Source: DASXBA01 sp046729895
GTDB lineage: Bacteria; Actinomycetota; Thermoleophilia; Solirubrobacterales; Thermoleophilaceae
Assembly (NCBI GenBank): GCA_046729895.1
Contig: JBKPHP010000214.1
Location: 1-18,210, forward strand
DNA length: 18,210 bases
Reading direction: 5' to 3'
Shown one piece after another: positions 1 through 6,668 of this stretch (its first letter is position 1; the number at the start of each line of letters is the position of its first letter). A model generated the notes under the pieces. That model was not told the origin of the DNA. It worked only from the letters and a program-made list of their open reading frames with translations, and searched no databases. A program made the position numbers and the translations under genes.

Positions 1-25
1 CTCTTAGCCGATGGACCGGTGCGAG

Positions 26-45
26 CGGCGGCAGGAGTGCCGCCG
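26..45. other. GC-rich stem-loop downstream of tRNA-Pro
   Basis: An 8-bp perfect inverted repeat (cggcggca / tgccgccg) encloses a 4-nt ggag loop. It lies about 56 nt past the 3' end of the minus-strand tRNA-Pro, so it could help end that transcript. No T-run follows on either strand, so it is not a typical intrinsic terminator. Confidence 0.3.
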
Positions 46-101
46 TCCCTTCGGCTGGGTCGAAGCTGACCGGATCCGGCATCGGGACCGGCTTCGGGCA
101 G

Positions 102-175
102 TCGGGGCGGTCGGATTTGAACCGACGACCTTTCGGCCCCCAGCCGAATGCGCTACCAGGCTGCGCCACGCCCCG
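102..175 (-). tRNA. tRNA-Pro (anticodon GGG)
   Basis: Read on the minus strand this folds as a complete cloverleaf: acceptor stem CGGGGCG/CGCCCCG (169-175 and 103-109), D-stem GCGC/GCGC, anticodon stem TTCGG/CCGAA with loop CTGGGGG (137-143), and T-stem GTCGG/CCGAC with loop TTCAAAT. The anticodon is GGG, decoding CCC/CCU proline. The discriminator base is A at 102. The next three bases are not CCA, so the tail would be added by nucleotidyltransferase. Confidence 0.96.
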
Positions 176-490
176 CTATCAACCGGATTCTACGGGAGGT
201 TCTGTCCGATCCGCTGATCGGAGTTTGGGCCGCATACCGACCCAAGGGCCGATCAGCGCGGGTCCGCCCCTGGGCCGTGCTCAGGCCCGGATCGTCGCCA
301 GAGCTGCTGTGGGAGCGCCAGCGCAAGCTGAGCGAGCTGCTCGCGCCGCTTCGGGAGCGCTAGTGACGTATGCGGGACTTGAAGAAGGCGTGCCCCACCC
401 GATTGGCATCCGCTGTGCCGCCGGCACGCTCGAGCACATCGCGAACGGCCCGACTGGCCCGCACGCGTTAGAGGATCCGCGCGCCGTTAA
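176..490. other. Spacer between two tRNA genes; no convincing gene
   Basis: These 315 bases separate tRNA-Gly from tRNA-Pro. Nothing is recognised with confidence. The only hint of coding is on the plus strand from a GTG at 277 to a TAG at 361-363. It would encode 28 residues containing LLWERQRKLSELLAPLRER, with GC-rich third codon positions and an amphipathic helical look. No ribosome binding site is evident, so it is either a tiny protein or the C-terminal remnant of a lost gene. A promoter for tRNA-Pro should lie just above 175, but no clear hexamers are seen. Confidence 0.35.
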
Positions 491-562
491 AGCGGGCGAC
501 GGGAATCGAACCCGCGCTCTGAGCTTGGAAGGCTCATGTGCAAACCGTTACACCACGCCCGC
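491..562 (-). tRNA. tRNA-Gly (anticodon TCC)
   Basis: The minus strand folds as a cloverleaf: acceptor stem GCGGGCG/CGCCCGC (556-562 and 492-498), D-stem GTGT/GCAC with one G-U pair, anticodon stem TGAGC/GCTCA with loop CTTCCAA (525-531), and T-stem GCGGG/CCCGT with loop TTCGATT. The anticodon TCC reads GGA/GGG glycine. The discriminator is U, usual for glycine tRNAs. No CCA is encoded. It starts 13 nt downstream of the stress-protein gene stop and may be co-transcribed or have its own promoter inside that gene. Confidence 0.96.
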
Positions 563-575
563 GCGACGTTCGATT

Positions 576-1562
576 TTAGGACCTGATCCAGCGCCTTCGG
601 GTGACCACCCGGCGCTCGCCGCGGGCGAGCAGGCGCAGCCCCAGCGTGAGGGCAGCGAGCAGCGCGGTGGTGCCGAGCGTGACCTGGATGCTGACGATTC
701 CCTCCTCGGTCCAATAGACGTCGTTCAGCTCGAGCAGCAGCGCCCATTCGTCCAGCGTCAACGCGACCCCCACGCCGAACGGGATCGAGAGAGCCTCGCG
801 TAGTCGGCGATTGTGCGAAACGATCCCTGCCCCGCCGCTCACGAAGGCCAGGATGATGCCGGGCACGAAATGGTGGATGTGGCGCGGGCCCCGCACGATC
901 TCCTTGATCGGCCCGAAGCTGCCCTGCCGGCGGATCACCCAAGTGCTCCGGCGCGTGATGGCGGACGTGCCCACGAAGGCCGCGAGGACGCCCAGCAGCG
1001 CTCGCTCCCGCGAGGTCCCGGTCCGGTAGCCCTCCACGGCCACGTCGACCGACTGGCGGCCTGCCTGCCGTGAGCCCCTTCGCCACAACCTGACCACCTC
1101 GGCGGTTCCGACCGCGGCCACGCTGGAGAGCGCCAAGCCGGCCAGGATCACCGTGCCGCGCTCCGAGGTCTCTGTGGTCCGAAGGATCATCACGTTGCAG
1201 GAAGCGTGGTGGGAGACCTTGTTGGGGACGTCACCGAGCAGGTAGCGCCGACTCCCGCTCATCCCCTTGTTGCCTACGACGATCAGTCCCGCGTTCTGCT
1301 CCTCCGCGACCGCGAGGATCACCTCGGCGGGCTCCCCGCTCCGCACGTGCGTCTCGCAGGCGACCCCTTGTGCGCGCATCGTGGCGACCGCGTCGTCGAG
1401 CGTGCTCTTCACGGGACCGTTCGCCTGCGGCCCCTCCGCGCGATAGGTGGCCGAGACGACGTGGACGGGCGCGCCTACCCGGGCCGCCAACTCGGCGGTC
1501 CGACGGACTGCGGTCCTGGCCGTCTCCGAGCCGTCCGTGCCGACGACGATCGGTCCGCGCAC
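576..1562 (-). CDS. Universal stress protein fused to a conserved membrane domain
   Basis: The 328-residue product has two parts. Residues 1-128 are a UspA-type domain: it opens with IVVGTDGSE and has the ATP-site pattern GxxG-9x-G at residues 97-110 (GNKG...LLG), so nucleotide binding is likely. Residues 137-315 form an integral membrane region with hydrophobic stretches near 137-153, 186-200, 232-248 and 293-312. Its conserved-looking centre has PRHIHHFVPGI, then LTLDEWALLL and DVYW. The membrane part resembles an uncharacterised actinobacterial membrane family. The frame is continuous, though a GTG at codon 138 preceded by GGAG could act as an internal start giving the membrane domain alone. 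It lies 9 nt downstream of the phosphotriesterase-family gene, so the two are probably an operon. Usp identity is confident; the membrane function is unknown. Confidence 0.85.
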   Translation of the reverse strand: MRGPIVVGTDGSETARTAVRRTAELAARVGAPVHVVSATYRAEGPQANGPVKSTLDDAVATMRAQGVACETHVRSGEPAEVILAVAEEQNAGLIVVGNKGMSGSRRYLLGDVPNKVSHHASCNVMILRTTETSERGTVILAGLALSSVAAVGTAEVVRLWRRGSRQAGRQSVDVAVEGYRTGTSRERALLGVLAAFVGTSAITRRSTWVIRRQGSFGPIKEIVRGPRHIHHFVPGIILAFVSGGAGIVSHNRRLREALSIPFGVGVALTLDEWALLLELNDVYWTEEGIVSIQVTLGTTALLAALTLGLRLLARGERRVVTRRRWIRS

Positions 1563-1571
1563 GCTCCCATC

Positions 1572-2525
1572 CTAAGCCGACAACCAGCGCTTGGGGTTCT
1601 CCACCAACATCGTCTCGAGCTGCTCGTCGGTCAAGCCCCGTTCCTTCAGCTCGGGAATCACGCTCTCGAACAGCATGGTCATGCTCCACTCCGGCACCTC
1701 GCTCGCCTTGAGGGCCTCCTGAACCTCGGGCGGGAACCAGTCCAGCGTCGAGCAGTAGTCCTGAGAGAGGAACATCCGATCGGCGTAGCCGCGCTCGAGC
1801 AGGGCGAGCACCGTCGCGTTGCGCTTGTCCGTCGGGAGGAACAGGTCGAGGCCGTAGCGGTCCATCCCGATCCAGACGCCCGTGTCGAGCAGCTTCTCGA
1901 TGTAGTCGAGGTCGTCGGTGTCGCCCGTGTGGGCGATCTGCACCTTGTCCAGATCGACCCCCTCATCCTCGAAGACCCGGACCTGCTCGAGGCCGGTGCC
2001 GCTGGACGGCTGCGAGTGGGCCATGATCGGCACGCCGGTGCGCAGGCTCGCGCGCGCCGCGGCGCGGTGGAGCTTCTCGACGTTGGGAACCATGCCGGGC
2101 GCGTCGCACGCGGTCTTGAGGAACGCGGCCTTGATCACCGTGCCCTGGATGCCCTGCTCGATGTCGTGCGCGAATACGTCGGCGATGCAGTCCTCGTCCC
2201 GATTGAGAAACACCTGGGGCAGATGCTCGTAGGTGTAGATGCCGGTCGCGAGGATGATCTGCACGCCCGTCTCGTCCGCCACGCGCTTGGAGAAGCGGGC
2301 GTCCCGGCCGCCGGTCATCGCGTTGGGGTCGACCACGGTCCTCACGCCGTGCGACAGGACACCGCGCGCGTCCGCCAGCGCCTTGTCGATCTCGTCTTGC
2401 TCGTCGTAGAGGTGCGGCCATTGCATCGCGGCGCCCTCGTCGCGGAAGCGGAAGTGCTCGTGGATGAGCGTCGGTCCGAGCTCCTCCACGTCGATCGGGC
2501 CGTTCACGCTCTCGACGGTTGCCAT
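1572..2525 (-). CDS. Phosphotriesterase-family metal-dependent hydrolase
   Basis: This is a 317-residue cytoplasmic TIM-barrel hydrolase of the amidohydrolase superfamily, phosphotriesterase-related branch. Visible metal-site residues are the HxH pair H22/H24 (LIHEHF), the lysine expected to be carboxylated at K132 (GTVIKAAF), H170 (MAHSQ), H199 (IAHTGDTDD) and D256 (LSQDY). Family members are lactonases, phosphotriesterases or enzymes of unknown substrate, so the substrate cannot be named. The ATG at 2525 is chosen over an in-frame ATG 17 codons upstream because GGAGGAGG lies just before it and the domain starts there. Length is normal for the family. The stress-protein gene follows after 9 nt. 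Nothing links it directly to arsenic. Confidence 0.9.
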   Translation of the reverse strand: MATVESVNGPIDVEELGPTLIHEHFRFRDEGAAMQWPHLYDEQDEIDKALADARGVLSHGVRTVVDPNAMTGGRDARFSKRVADETGVQIILATGIYTYEHLPQVFLNRDEDCIADVFAHDIEQGIQGTVIKAAFLKTACDAPGMVPNVEKLHRAAARASLRTGVPIMAHSQPSSGTGLEQVRVFEDEGVDLDKVQIAHTGDTDDLDYIEKLLDTGVWIGMDRYGLDLFLPTDKRNATVLALLERGYADRMFLSQDYCSTLDWFPPEVQEALKASEVPEWSMTMLFESVIPELKERGLTDEQLETMLVENPKRWLSA

Positions 2526-2611
2526 CGGCCTCCTCCGCAGTCGTTTGCCGGCGGCAGGGACCCTACTCGTCCTCACATGTCACTTTCGGCGGCGGCCGGC
2601 TCCGCCGCCCG

Positions 2612-2675
2612 CCGGACCGATCAGGTCGCGCCGACCGCTTCCGGCAGCGCCGGGCCGATCAGGTCGCGCCGGCCG
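2612..2675. repeat. Two near-identical 26-bp direct repeats, period 38 bp
   Basis: Copies at 2612-2637 and 2650-2675 share the core ccgatcaggtcgcgccg and differ by two A/G changes. A 12-nt spacer separates them. The second copy contains the stop codon of the small membrane protein gene (2659-2661), so the array may have arisen by duplication of that gene's end. It lies upstream of the phosphotriesterase-family gene and could also serve as a binding site. No function is proven. Confidence 0.7.
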
Positions 2676-2910
2676 TCTCGCCGCGCGCCGAGCGCTCGTC
2701 GAGGAGGGCGCCGAGGACGATGCCGATCACCGTGACGACGATCGCGACGATCAGGCGGATCAGGCTCCCGACGTCGACGCCGTCGCGGACGAAAGCGCCC
2801 GCCGCAAGCAAGAGCGGGAACACGACGGGCACGAACTTCCACCTGCCAGGGGCGGCGTAGCCGAATCCGAGCCCGGCGAGCAGGAAGAGCACGTACGCGA
2901 TGACTGCCAT
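2659..2910 (-). CDS. Small multi-pass membrane protein, unknown function
   Basis: This is an 83-residue hydrophobic protein with about three membrane segments (residues 2-18, 23-39 and 46-67) and a charged tail containing DERSARGE. I do not recognise a named family. The ATG at 2910 is chosen because GAAGGA sits 6 nt upstream and the hydrophobic sequence starts right after it; an upstream in-frame start would add 34 polar residues that look like the antisense of the DUF429 gene. Its start lies 15 nt from the start of the divergent DUF429 gene, so its promoter must lie inside that gene. The stop codon falls within a 26-bp direct repeat. Confidence 0.6.
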   Translation of the reverse strand: MAVIAYVLFLLAGLGFGYAAPGRWKFVPVVFPLLLAAGAFVRDGVDVGSLIRLIVAIVVTVIGIVLGALLDERSARGETAGAT

Positions 2911-2925
2911 GCATCCTTCGTTCCC

Positions 2926-3546
2926 ATGCCGCTTGCTAGTCAATCCTCGCGCGCCATCGGCCGACCCTGCTGGGCCGGCGTCGACGTGGGCGGTCGCCGC
3001 AAGGGATTCCACCTCGCCGCCGTGGACGCTGCGGGCCGCTGCGCGGGCCCGGTCAACCTGCGAACCCCGGCCGGCGTCGGCGACTGGTTAGGTACCCTCG
3101 GCCCCCGAGTAGTGGCGCTCGATAGCCCGCTCGCCACGGCGCCCCCGGGTAGCAGTGCCCGACTCGGCGAGCTGCGCCTCGCCCGCTCCGTCTGCGGGAT
3201 CCGCTGGACTCCCCCCGCCGACCGGCTTGACGGCAACCCCTACTACGCCTGGATTCTGCACGGCATGGAGCTGGCGCGGACGCTTCGCCGCGCCGGCGGG
3301 TGGGAGGTCATCGAAGTCTTCCCTACGGCGTCCTGGACCCGCTGGGCGGGCCCGCGCGGGTGCAGCCGCGCTCGCTGGTCGCAGGCAGCGCTCGAGACGC
3401 TCGGGCTGTCAGGCCTACCGCGGCGCCTGGGTCAGGACGGCCGCGACGCGATCGCAGCCGCGGTCACCGCCCGGCTCTGGTCGGCTGGCGCGACCGAGGC
3501 ATTCGAGGAGATCGTGGTGCCGACCGCGCGGCCTGTGTGGTCGTGA
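2926..3546 (+). CDS. DUF429 family protein (predicted RNase H-fold nuclease)
   Basis: The 206-residue product matches the DUF429 pattern: GVDVGGRRKGFH at residues 18-29 (acidic D20), VALDSP at 63-68 (D66), EVIEVFPTA at 127-135 and GQDGRDAIAAA at 169-179 (D171/D174). The spaced acidic residues fit the predicted metal-dependent RNase H-like fold proposed for this family, but no activity is established. ATG at 2926 is the first plausible start and gives a domain-length protein, yet no Shine-Dalgarno is visible. Translation could be leaderless, because the gene is back to back with a membrane protein gene only 15 nt away. GC-rich third positions continue to the TGA. Confidence 0.75.
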   Translation: MPLASQSSRAIGRPCWAGVDVGGRRKGFHLAAVDAAGRCAGPVNLRTPAGVGDWLGTLGPRVVALDSPLATAPPGSSARLGELRLARSVCGIRWTPPADRLDGNPYYAWILHGMELARTLRRAGGWEVIEVFPTASWTRWAGPRGCSRARWSQAALETLGLSGLPRRLGQDGRDAIAAAVTARLWSAGATEAFEEIVVPTARPVWS

Positions 3547-3636
3547 GCGGGACAGCGAGGACTCCACCAACTCAAGCCCGAAGGAATGTCCCCGCTCGGT
3601 TGACCGGACCCGACGTTGAGCACTAAGGTCGCGGCG

Positions 3637-4236
3637 GTGACGCCACGACGGTGGATCGTCCTCATTCTCCTGGCGGCGGTAGTCGAGGGCGCTACCGTCG
3701 CAGCCGCGGCGAGTCCGACGATCAAGGTGTCCCCAAACCGCGCCTACCGTGGGGAGGTGGTGCGGGTGTTCGGGAACGTTGCCGGCGACTGTGCGGTGGG
3801 CGGTCAGGTGACGCTGATGTCTAGGGCGTTCTCCCCGGCCCACCGGTTCGCGGGCGTGCCGGCGATCTTCGCGCGGGTACGCTCGAACGGGTCGTTCTCC
3901 AAGCGGACTCGGATCCCGCGCCGGCGCAAGCCTCGCCTCTACTCGATCCGCGGCCGCTGCGGCGGCGGTGGCTTGGGCGTCTCGGCGCGGCTGCGGATCG
4001 TGGTAGCGCGGCGCTGCGGCAACTACACCTACGATGGTCCCGGCCCAGCCGACGAGCGGAGCTTCATCGCGATCAGGACGCGCCGGGTCACCTGCAGCGC
4101 GGCAAAGGGACTGATGCAGCTCGTCGCCGCGGCCGGTGATGCCTGTCCCGCCCACTGGCGCTGCGTGTATCCGCTGACGGGCAGAGCGACTTGGACCCGG
4201 GGACTCAAGCGGATCACCTTCGTGCCGGCGGGCTAA
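3637..4236 (+). CDS. Secreted two-domain protein with conserved cysteines, unknown function
   Basis: The 199-residue product starts with a Sec-type signal: MTPRR, a hydrophobic run IVLILLAAVV, and a likely cleavage after the AAA stretch near residue 25. Residues 28-123 look like an immunoglobulin-type beta domain (VSPNRAYRGEVVRVFG...LRIVVA). Residues 124-199 form a Cys domain with RRCGNY, VTCSAAKGL, DACPAHWRC and a terminal LKRITF. This spacing is seen in exported proteins of high-GC actinobacteria. Six cysteines (52, 108, 127, 153, 170, 176) could form disulfides outside the membrane. The GTG at 3637 is preferred because AAGG lies 8 nt upstream; a TTG at 3616 in the same frame is the alternative. 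It converges with the R2-like gene, 81 nt away. No specific role can be assigned. Confidence 0.6.
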   Translation: MTPRRWIVLILLAAVVEGATVAAAASPTIKVSPNRAYRGEVVRVFGNVAGDCAVGGQVTLMSRAFSPAHRFAGVPAIFARVRSNGSFSKRTRIPRRRKPRLYSIRGRCGGGGLGVSARLRIVVARRCGNYTYDGPGPADERSFIAIRTRRVTCSAAKGLMQLVAAAGDACPAHWRCVYPLTGRATWTRGLKRITFVPAG

Positions 4237-4317
4237 CCCTCGCCACTCGCGTGGTCGCGCGCGAACCTCTCGGAGCGGGAGCCGGGGGCCCGACCCCGTC
4301 GTTTGCGACATAGCGCG

Positions 4318-5157
4318 CTAGAGGCTGTCGAGTGGCACGCCGACGATCTTCAGCCGGCGCGTGAGCCCCTGGAGGGCGAAGTCGCGGACCTCCTCACTAG
4401 TCGCGCCCAGGGCCTCCCAGTCGGTCCCGTCGCGGTCCGGTGGCGCCAGCGCCGACGCCACGGCGGGCAGCAGGTCGCGGAGAGTAACTCGCACCCGGTC
4501 GGCGAGCGCCGAATCGCGCCCGACAGCGTCGCGGAGGAACCAGACGCCGTATCCGATATGACGCTGCTCGTCGTGGTGGATGTGGCTGTACCCGTCCACG
4601 AATCCAGGAAGCAGAGCGTTCTTACGTAGATACCGGGTGATGAACTCGAACGCGGTCAGGCCCAAGGTGCTCTCGATGACCAGGTGATAGGTCGTGACGA
4701 AATCGACCTTCGCCGCGACATCGGTGGGGCTGGCGGCGAGGCGCTCGTGGGCGGCGACCAACGCCCGATCGAAGATGACCGAAAACGGCTCCCCTAGCTG
4801 CTCGCGAGAGCGCGCGATGTGGACCGCGATGGCGTCGGGCTCGGCGATGACCTCGTCCTGAACGCGGCCGTAGAACTGCATGTGGCGGGCCTCGTCCACC
4901 TGCTGCGAGGCGAGGAAGCTGGCCTCCTCCTCCGAGTCGGCAGCCATGACGAGGCCGGCGAACTTGGTGGTGATGCGCTCTTCGGCGACCATCAGCGAGC
5001 ACAGCGCCCAGTAGACGAGGCCCTTGTCCCGGTCGTTCAGCGTGCCGGCCCACTGGCCGCGGTCGGTCTCAAGGCCGATCGACCAGGGATTCCATTGCTC
5101 GTGCTCCCAGTGCCGGTACAGCGTCTGGGGATCGTGGAGGTGAATGGCCGTCGTCAT
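4318..5157 (-). CDS. R2-like di-iron/manganese-iron oxidase (ferritin-like)
   Basis: The 279-residue protein is a member of the ribonucleotide reductase R2/R2lox ferritin-like superfamily. Candidate metal ligands are E59 or E60 (VAEERI), E89 and H92 (DEARH), E162 (VIEST), and E197 and H200 (DEQRH). The 35-residue gap from E162 to E197 and the tyrosine Y157 five residues before E162 match the Mycobacterium tuberculosis R2lox layout (E167, E202, and Y162 of the Tyr-Val crosslink). I62 would take the valine position. No NrdE/NrdA partner is nearby, which argues against nucleotide reduction. Its ATG overlaps the arsM stop by 4 nt (ATGA), so translation is probably coupled and it is likely under ArsR control. 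A role in oxidising a methylated or organic arsenical, or in oxidative defence, is only inference. Confidence 0.85.
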   Translation of the reverse strand: MTTAIHLHDPQTLYRHWEHEQWNPWSIGLETDRGQWAGTLNDRDKGLVYWALCSLMVAEERITTKFAGLVMAADSEEEASFLASQQVDEARHMQFYGRVQDEVIAEPDAIAVHIARSREQLGEPFSVIFDRALVAAHERLAASPTDVAAKVDFVTTYHLVIESTLGLTAFEFITRYLRKNALLPGFVDGYSHIHHDEQRHIGYGVWFLRDAVGRDSALADRVRVTLRDLLPAVASALAPPDRDGTDWEALGATSEEVRDFALQGLTRRLKIVGVPLDSL

Positions 5158-6035
5158 CGACAGCCGCAGCTCGATGGCGTGGACACACCCTCCGCGGTCG
5201 ACCCGCAGCAGTTGTCCTTGGCCGTGGGCTCGCAGCAGCTATCGAAGGCCTCCGGTTCGCAGCATCCCTCTGGCGCAGGCGTCCGAGCGCGGATGATCGC
5301 CGAGGCCGCGCGCTCATGGACGCGGCGCGTCTCCTGGATTTCGATCTGCTCGAAGCCTGCGGCCTGTAGCGCGGCGCGAAACTCGGCCTCGGTCAGCGCC
5401 CCGGCGACGCAGCCTGTCCAGGCCGCCATGTCGGTCCGAGTGGCCTCGTCCATCTCCGGGTCGGCGAGCACGTCGGACACCGCGAGTCGCCCGCCGGCTC
5501 GCAGCACCCGCGCCGCCTCGGCGATTACCTTGGGCTTGTCGGCAGAGAGGTTGATGACGCAGTTGCTGATGATCACGTCGACCGAGGCTTCGGGGAGCGG
5601 GATGTCCTCGATCGTGCCCTTGAGGAACTCGACGTTCTCGGCGCCGGCCTTGGCCTGGTTCTGGCGGGCGAGCTCGAGCATCTCGTCGGTCATGTCGAGG
5701 CCGTAGGCCTTGCCAGTGGGTCCGACGCGCTCGGCGGAGAGGAGCACGTCAAGGCCGCCGCCGGAGCCGAGGTCGAGGACGGTCTCGCCGTCGTGGAGCT
5801 CTGCGACCGCGGTCGGGTTGCCGCAGCCGAGCGAGGCGAGTGCCGCCTCCTCGGGAACCGCCTGGTCGTCGTACTGGGAGGCGCCGAAGACCGCGCGCTC
5901 GTCCTCGGGCAGGACAGCGCTGCCACAGCCCGGGCCGCAGCCGCAGCCCTCCTGCCCTGCCGCCTTCGCCGCCTCGGCGTAGCGCTCGCGCACGACCTCG
6001 CGGATCTCGTCCCTGCTTGTCACTTGCTCAGCCAT
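5154..6035 (-). CDS. arsM: Arsenite S-adenosylmethionine methyltransferase with Cys-rich tail (copy 1)
   Basis: ArsM transfers methyl groups from SAM to glutathione- or thiol-bound As(III) in the cytoplasm, giving methylated arsenicals. The 293-residue product has the SAM motif VLDLGSGGG (86-94) and the three arsenic-binding cysteines typical of ArsM: C71 (SLGCG), C159 (SNCVINLS) and C209 (WTGCVAGA). Extra cysteines occur at the N-terminus (C31, C33, C37) and in a tail with three CC pairs nine residues apart (258/259, 267/268, 276/277) plus C290 and C292. The ATG at 6035 is chosen for GGAGGAG upstream; it overlaps arsR by 16 nt. An R2-like oxidase follows with an ATGA overlap. The second copy at 15688 lacks the Cys tail. 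Identification is secure. Confidence 0.96.
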   Translation of the reverse strand: MAEQVTSRDEIREVVRERYAEAAKAAGQEGCGCGPGCGSAVLPEDERAVFGASQYDDQAVPEEAALASLGCGNPTAVAELHDGETVLDLGSGGGLDVLLSAERVGPTGKAYGLDMTDEMLELARQNQAKAGAENVEFLKGTIEDIPLPEASVDVIISNCVINLSADKPKVIAEAARVLRAGGRLAVSDVLADPEMDEATRTDMAAWTGCVAGALTEAEFRAALQAAGFEQIEIQETRRVHERAASAIIRARTPAPEGCCEPEAFDSCCEPTAKDNCCGSTAEGVSTPSSCGCR

Positions 6036-6376
6036 GCGGACAGCTCCTCCATCGCTTGGGGTTCGACGTAGTAGTAGGCCCACAGCCCCTGGCGCTCGGA
6101 GCCAACGAGGCCTGCCTCGCGGAGGACCTTTAGGTGGTGCGAGACGGTGGGCTGAGAGAGCTCGAACAGCGGCACCAGCTCGCAGACGCAGACCTTGCCG
6201 GCGTGCTTTCGCAGCACGTCGACGAGCTGCAGCCGGACCGGATCGCCGAGAGCTTTGGCTATCGCCGCCATACGACCTGCTTGCTGGCGCTCAACGTCGG
6301 GGTAGACGACCGGCTCGCAGCAGGGCTCGCCGGCGGGTCGCTTCTGCTTCGGGGCCAGTTCCAAATCGATCGCCAT
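6020..6376 (-). CDS. arsR: ArsR-family arsenite-responsive repressor (copy 1)
   Basis: This is a 118-residue winged-helix repressor of the ArsR/SmtB family that releases DNA on binding As(III). The core LGDPVRLQLVDVL leads into the CVCEL motif (C63, C65) and the recognition helix SQPTVSHHLKVLREAGLV. A CC pair lies near the N-terminus (C19, C20). The CC-plus-helix cysteine layout resembles Corynebacterium glutamicum ArsR, where N-terminal cysteines of one subunit join a cysteine of the other. The ATG at 6376 falls at the predicted transcript start of a TTGACG-17-TATAAG promoter, so the mRNA is probably leaderless. It overlaps arsM and is the first gene of an arsR-arsM-R2-like operon. It should also control the divergent operon through a shared dyad. 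Confidence 0.95.
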   Translation of the reverse strand: MAIDLELAPKQKRPAGEPCCEPVVYPDVERQQAGRMAAIAKALGDPVRLQLVDVLRKHAGKVCVCELVPLFELSQPTVSHHLKVLREAGLVGSERQGLWAYYYVEPQAMEELSAWLSK

Positions 6377-6380
6377 CTAT

Positions 6381-6412
6381 TTGCTTATATCAATTCAAGT
6401 GAATAACGTCAA
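6381..6412. promoter_or_regulatory. Bidirectional ars promoter with ArsR-like operator dyad (copy 1)
   Basis: On the minus strand a -35 TTGACG (6407-6412) and -10 TATAAG (6384-6389) are 17 nt apart; the start point predicted at 6376-6377 coincides with the arsR ATG. On the plus strand TTGCTT (6381-6386) and TAACGT (6404-6409), also 17 apart, could drive the membrane protein gene with a leader of about 5 nt. A dyad TCAnTTnAAnTGA at 6390-6402 fills the spacer of both, a position where ArsR binding would shut off both operons. The same arrangement recurs at 16813-16844. Confidence 0.8.
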
Positions 6413-6420
6413 TGCTGCTG

Positions 6421-6666
6421 ATGGCGACGATTGCCTCTGTCGTCGACACCCACGCCCTTCTCCAGACGATCTGGGTCGCGGTTGCTGCCGGGATCGGCAT
6501 CACGGCGGCCTTCGCGTTCGCCCTAGTCGGAGGCATACGCGCGCAGGAGGCCGGCCAGGGTAGTGACGTCATACGAATGGCGCTCTACGGAGTCGTCGAT
6601 GCCGTCGGGATGGCGGCGGTTGGCGCGGGCATCGTCCTCGGCCTGATCGCGATGGCACAGAAGTAG
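6421..6666 (+). CDS. Small two-pass membrane protein opening the arsC operon
   Basis: The 81-residue product has two hydrophobic segments (about residues 15-37 and 54-77) joined by a short polar loop with GIRAQEAGQGSD. I do not recognise a characterised family. ATG at 6421 is preferred to the ATG at 6412, since the latter overlaps the -35 box of the arsR promoter and would lie upstream of the predicted start site. The stop is 2 nt from the phosphoesterase ATG, so translation is likely coupled. It is the first gene of the divergent arsenic operon, sharing the ArsR operator. A broken copy lies next to the second arsR (16853), so the association with ars genes predates the duplication. A role in arsenical export or in anchoring the phosphoesterase is only a guess. 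Confidence 0.75.
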   Translation: MATIASVVDTHALLQTIWVAVAAGIGITAAFAFALVGGIRAQEAGQGSDVIRMALYGVVDAVGMAAVGAGIVLGLIAMAQK

Positions 6667-6668
6667 CG

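Noticed and set aside
1206..2735. A 509-residue plus-strand frame
   Set aside because: It is antisense to the stress-protein and phosphotriesterase-family genes; its His/Arg/Leu-rich sequence has no family features.
4318..5157. Class I ribonucleotide reductase small subunit (nrdF)
   Set aside because: No large subunit nearby, and the ligand and tyrosine spacing fits R2lox-like oxidases better.
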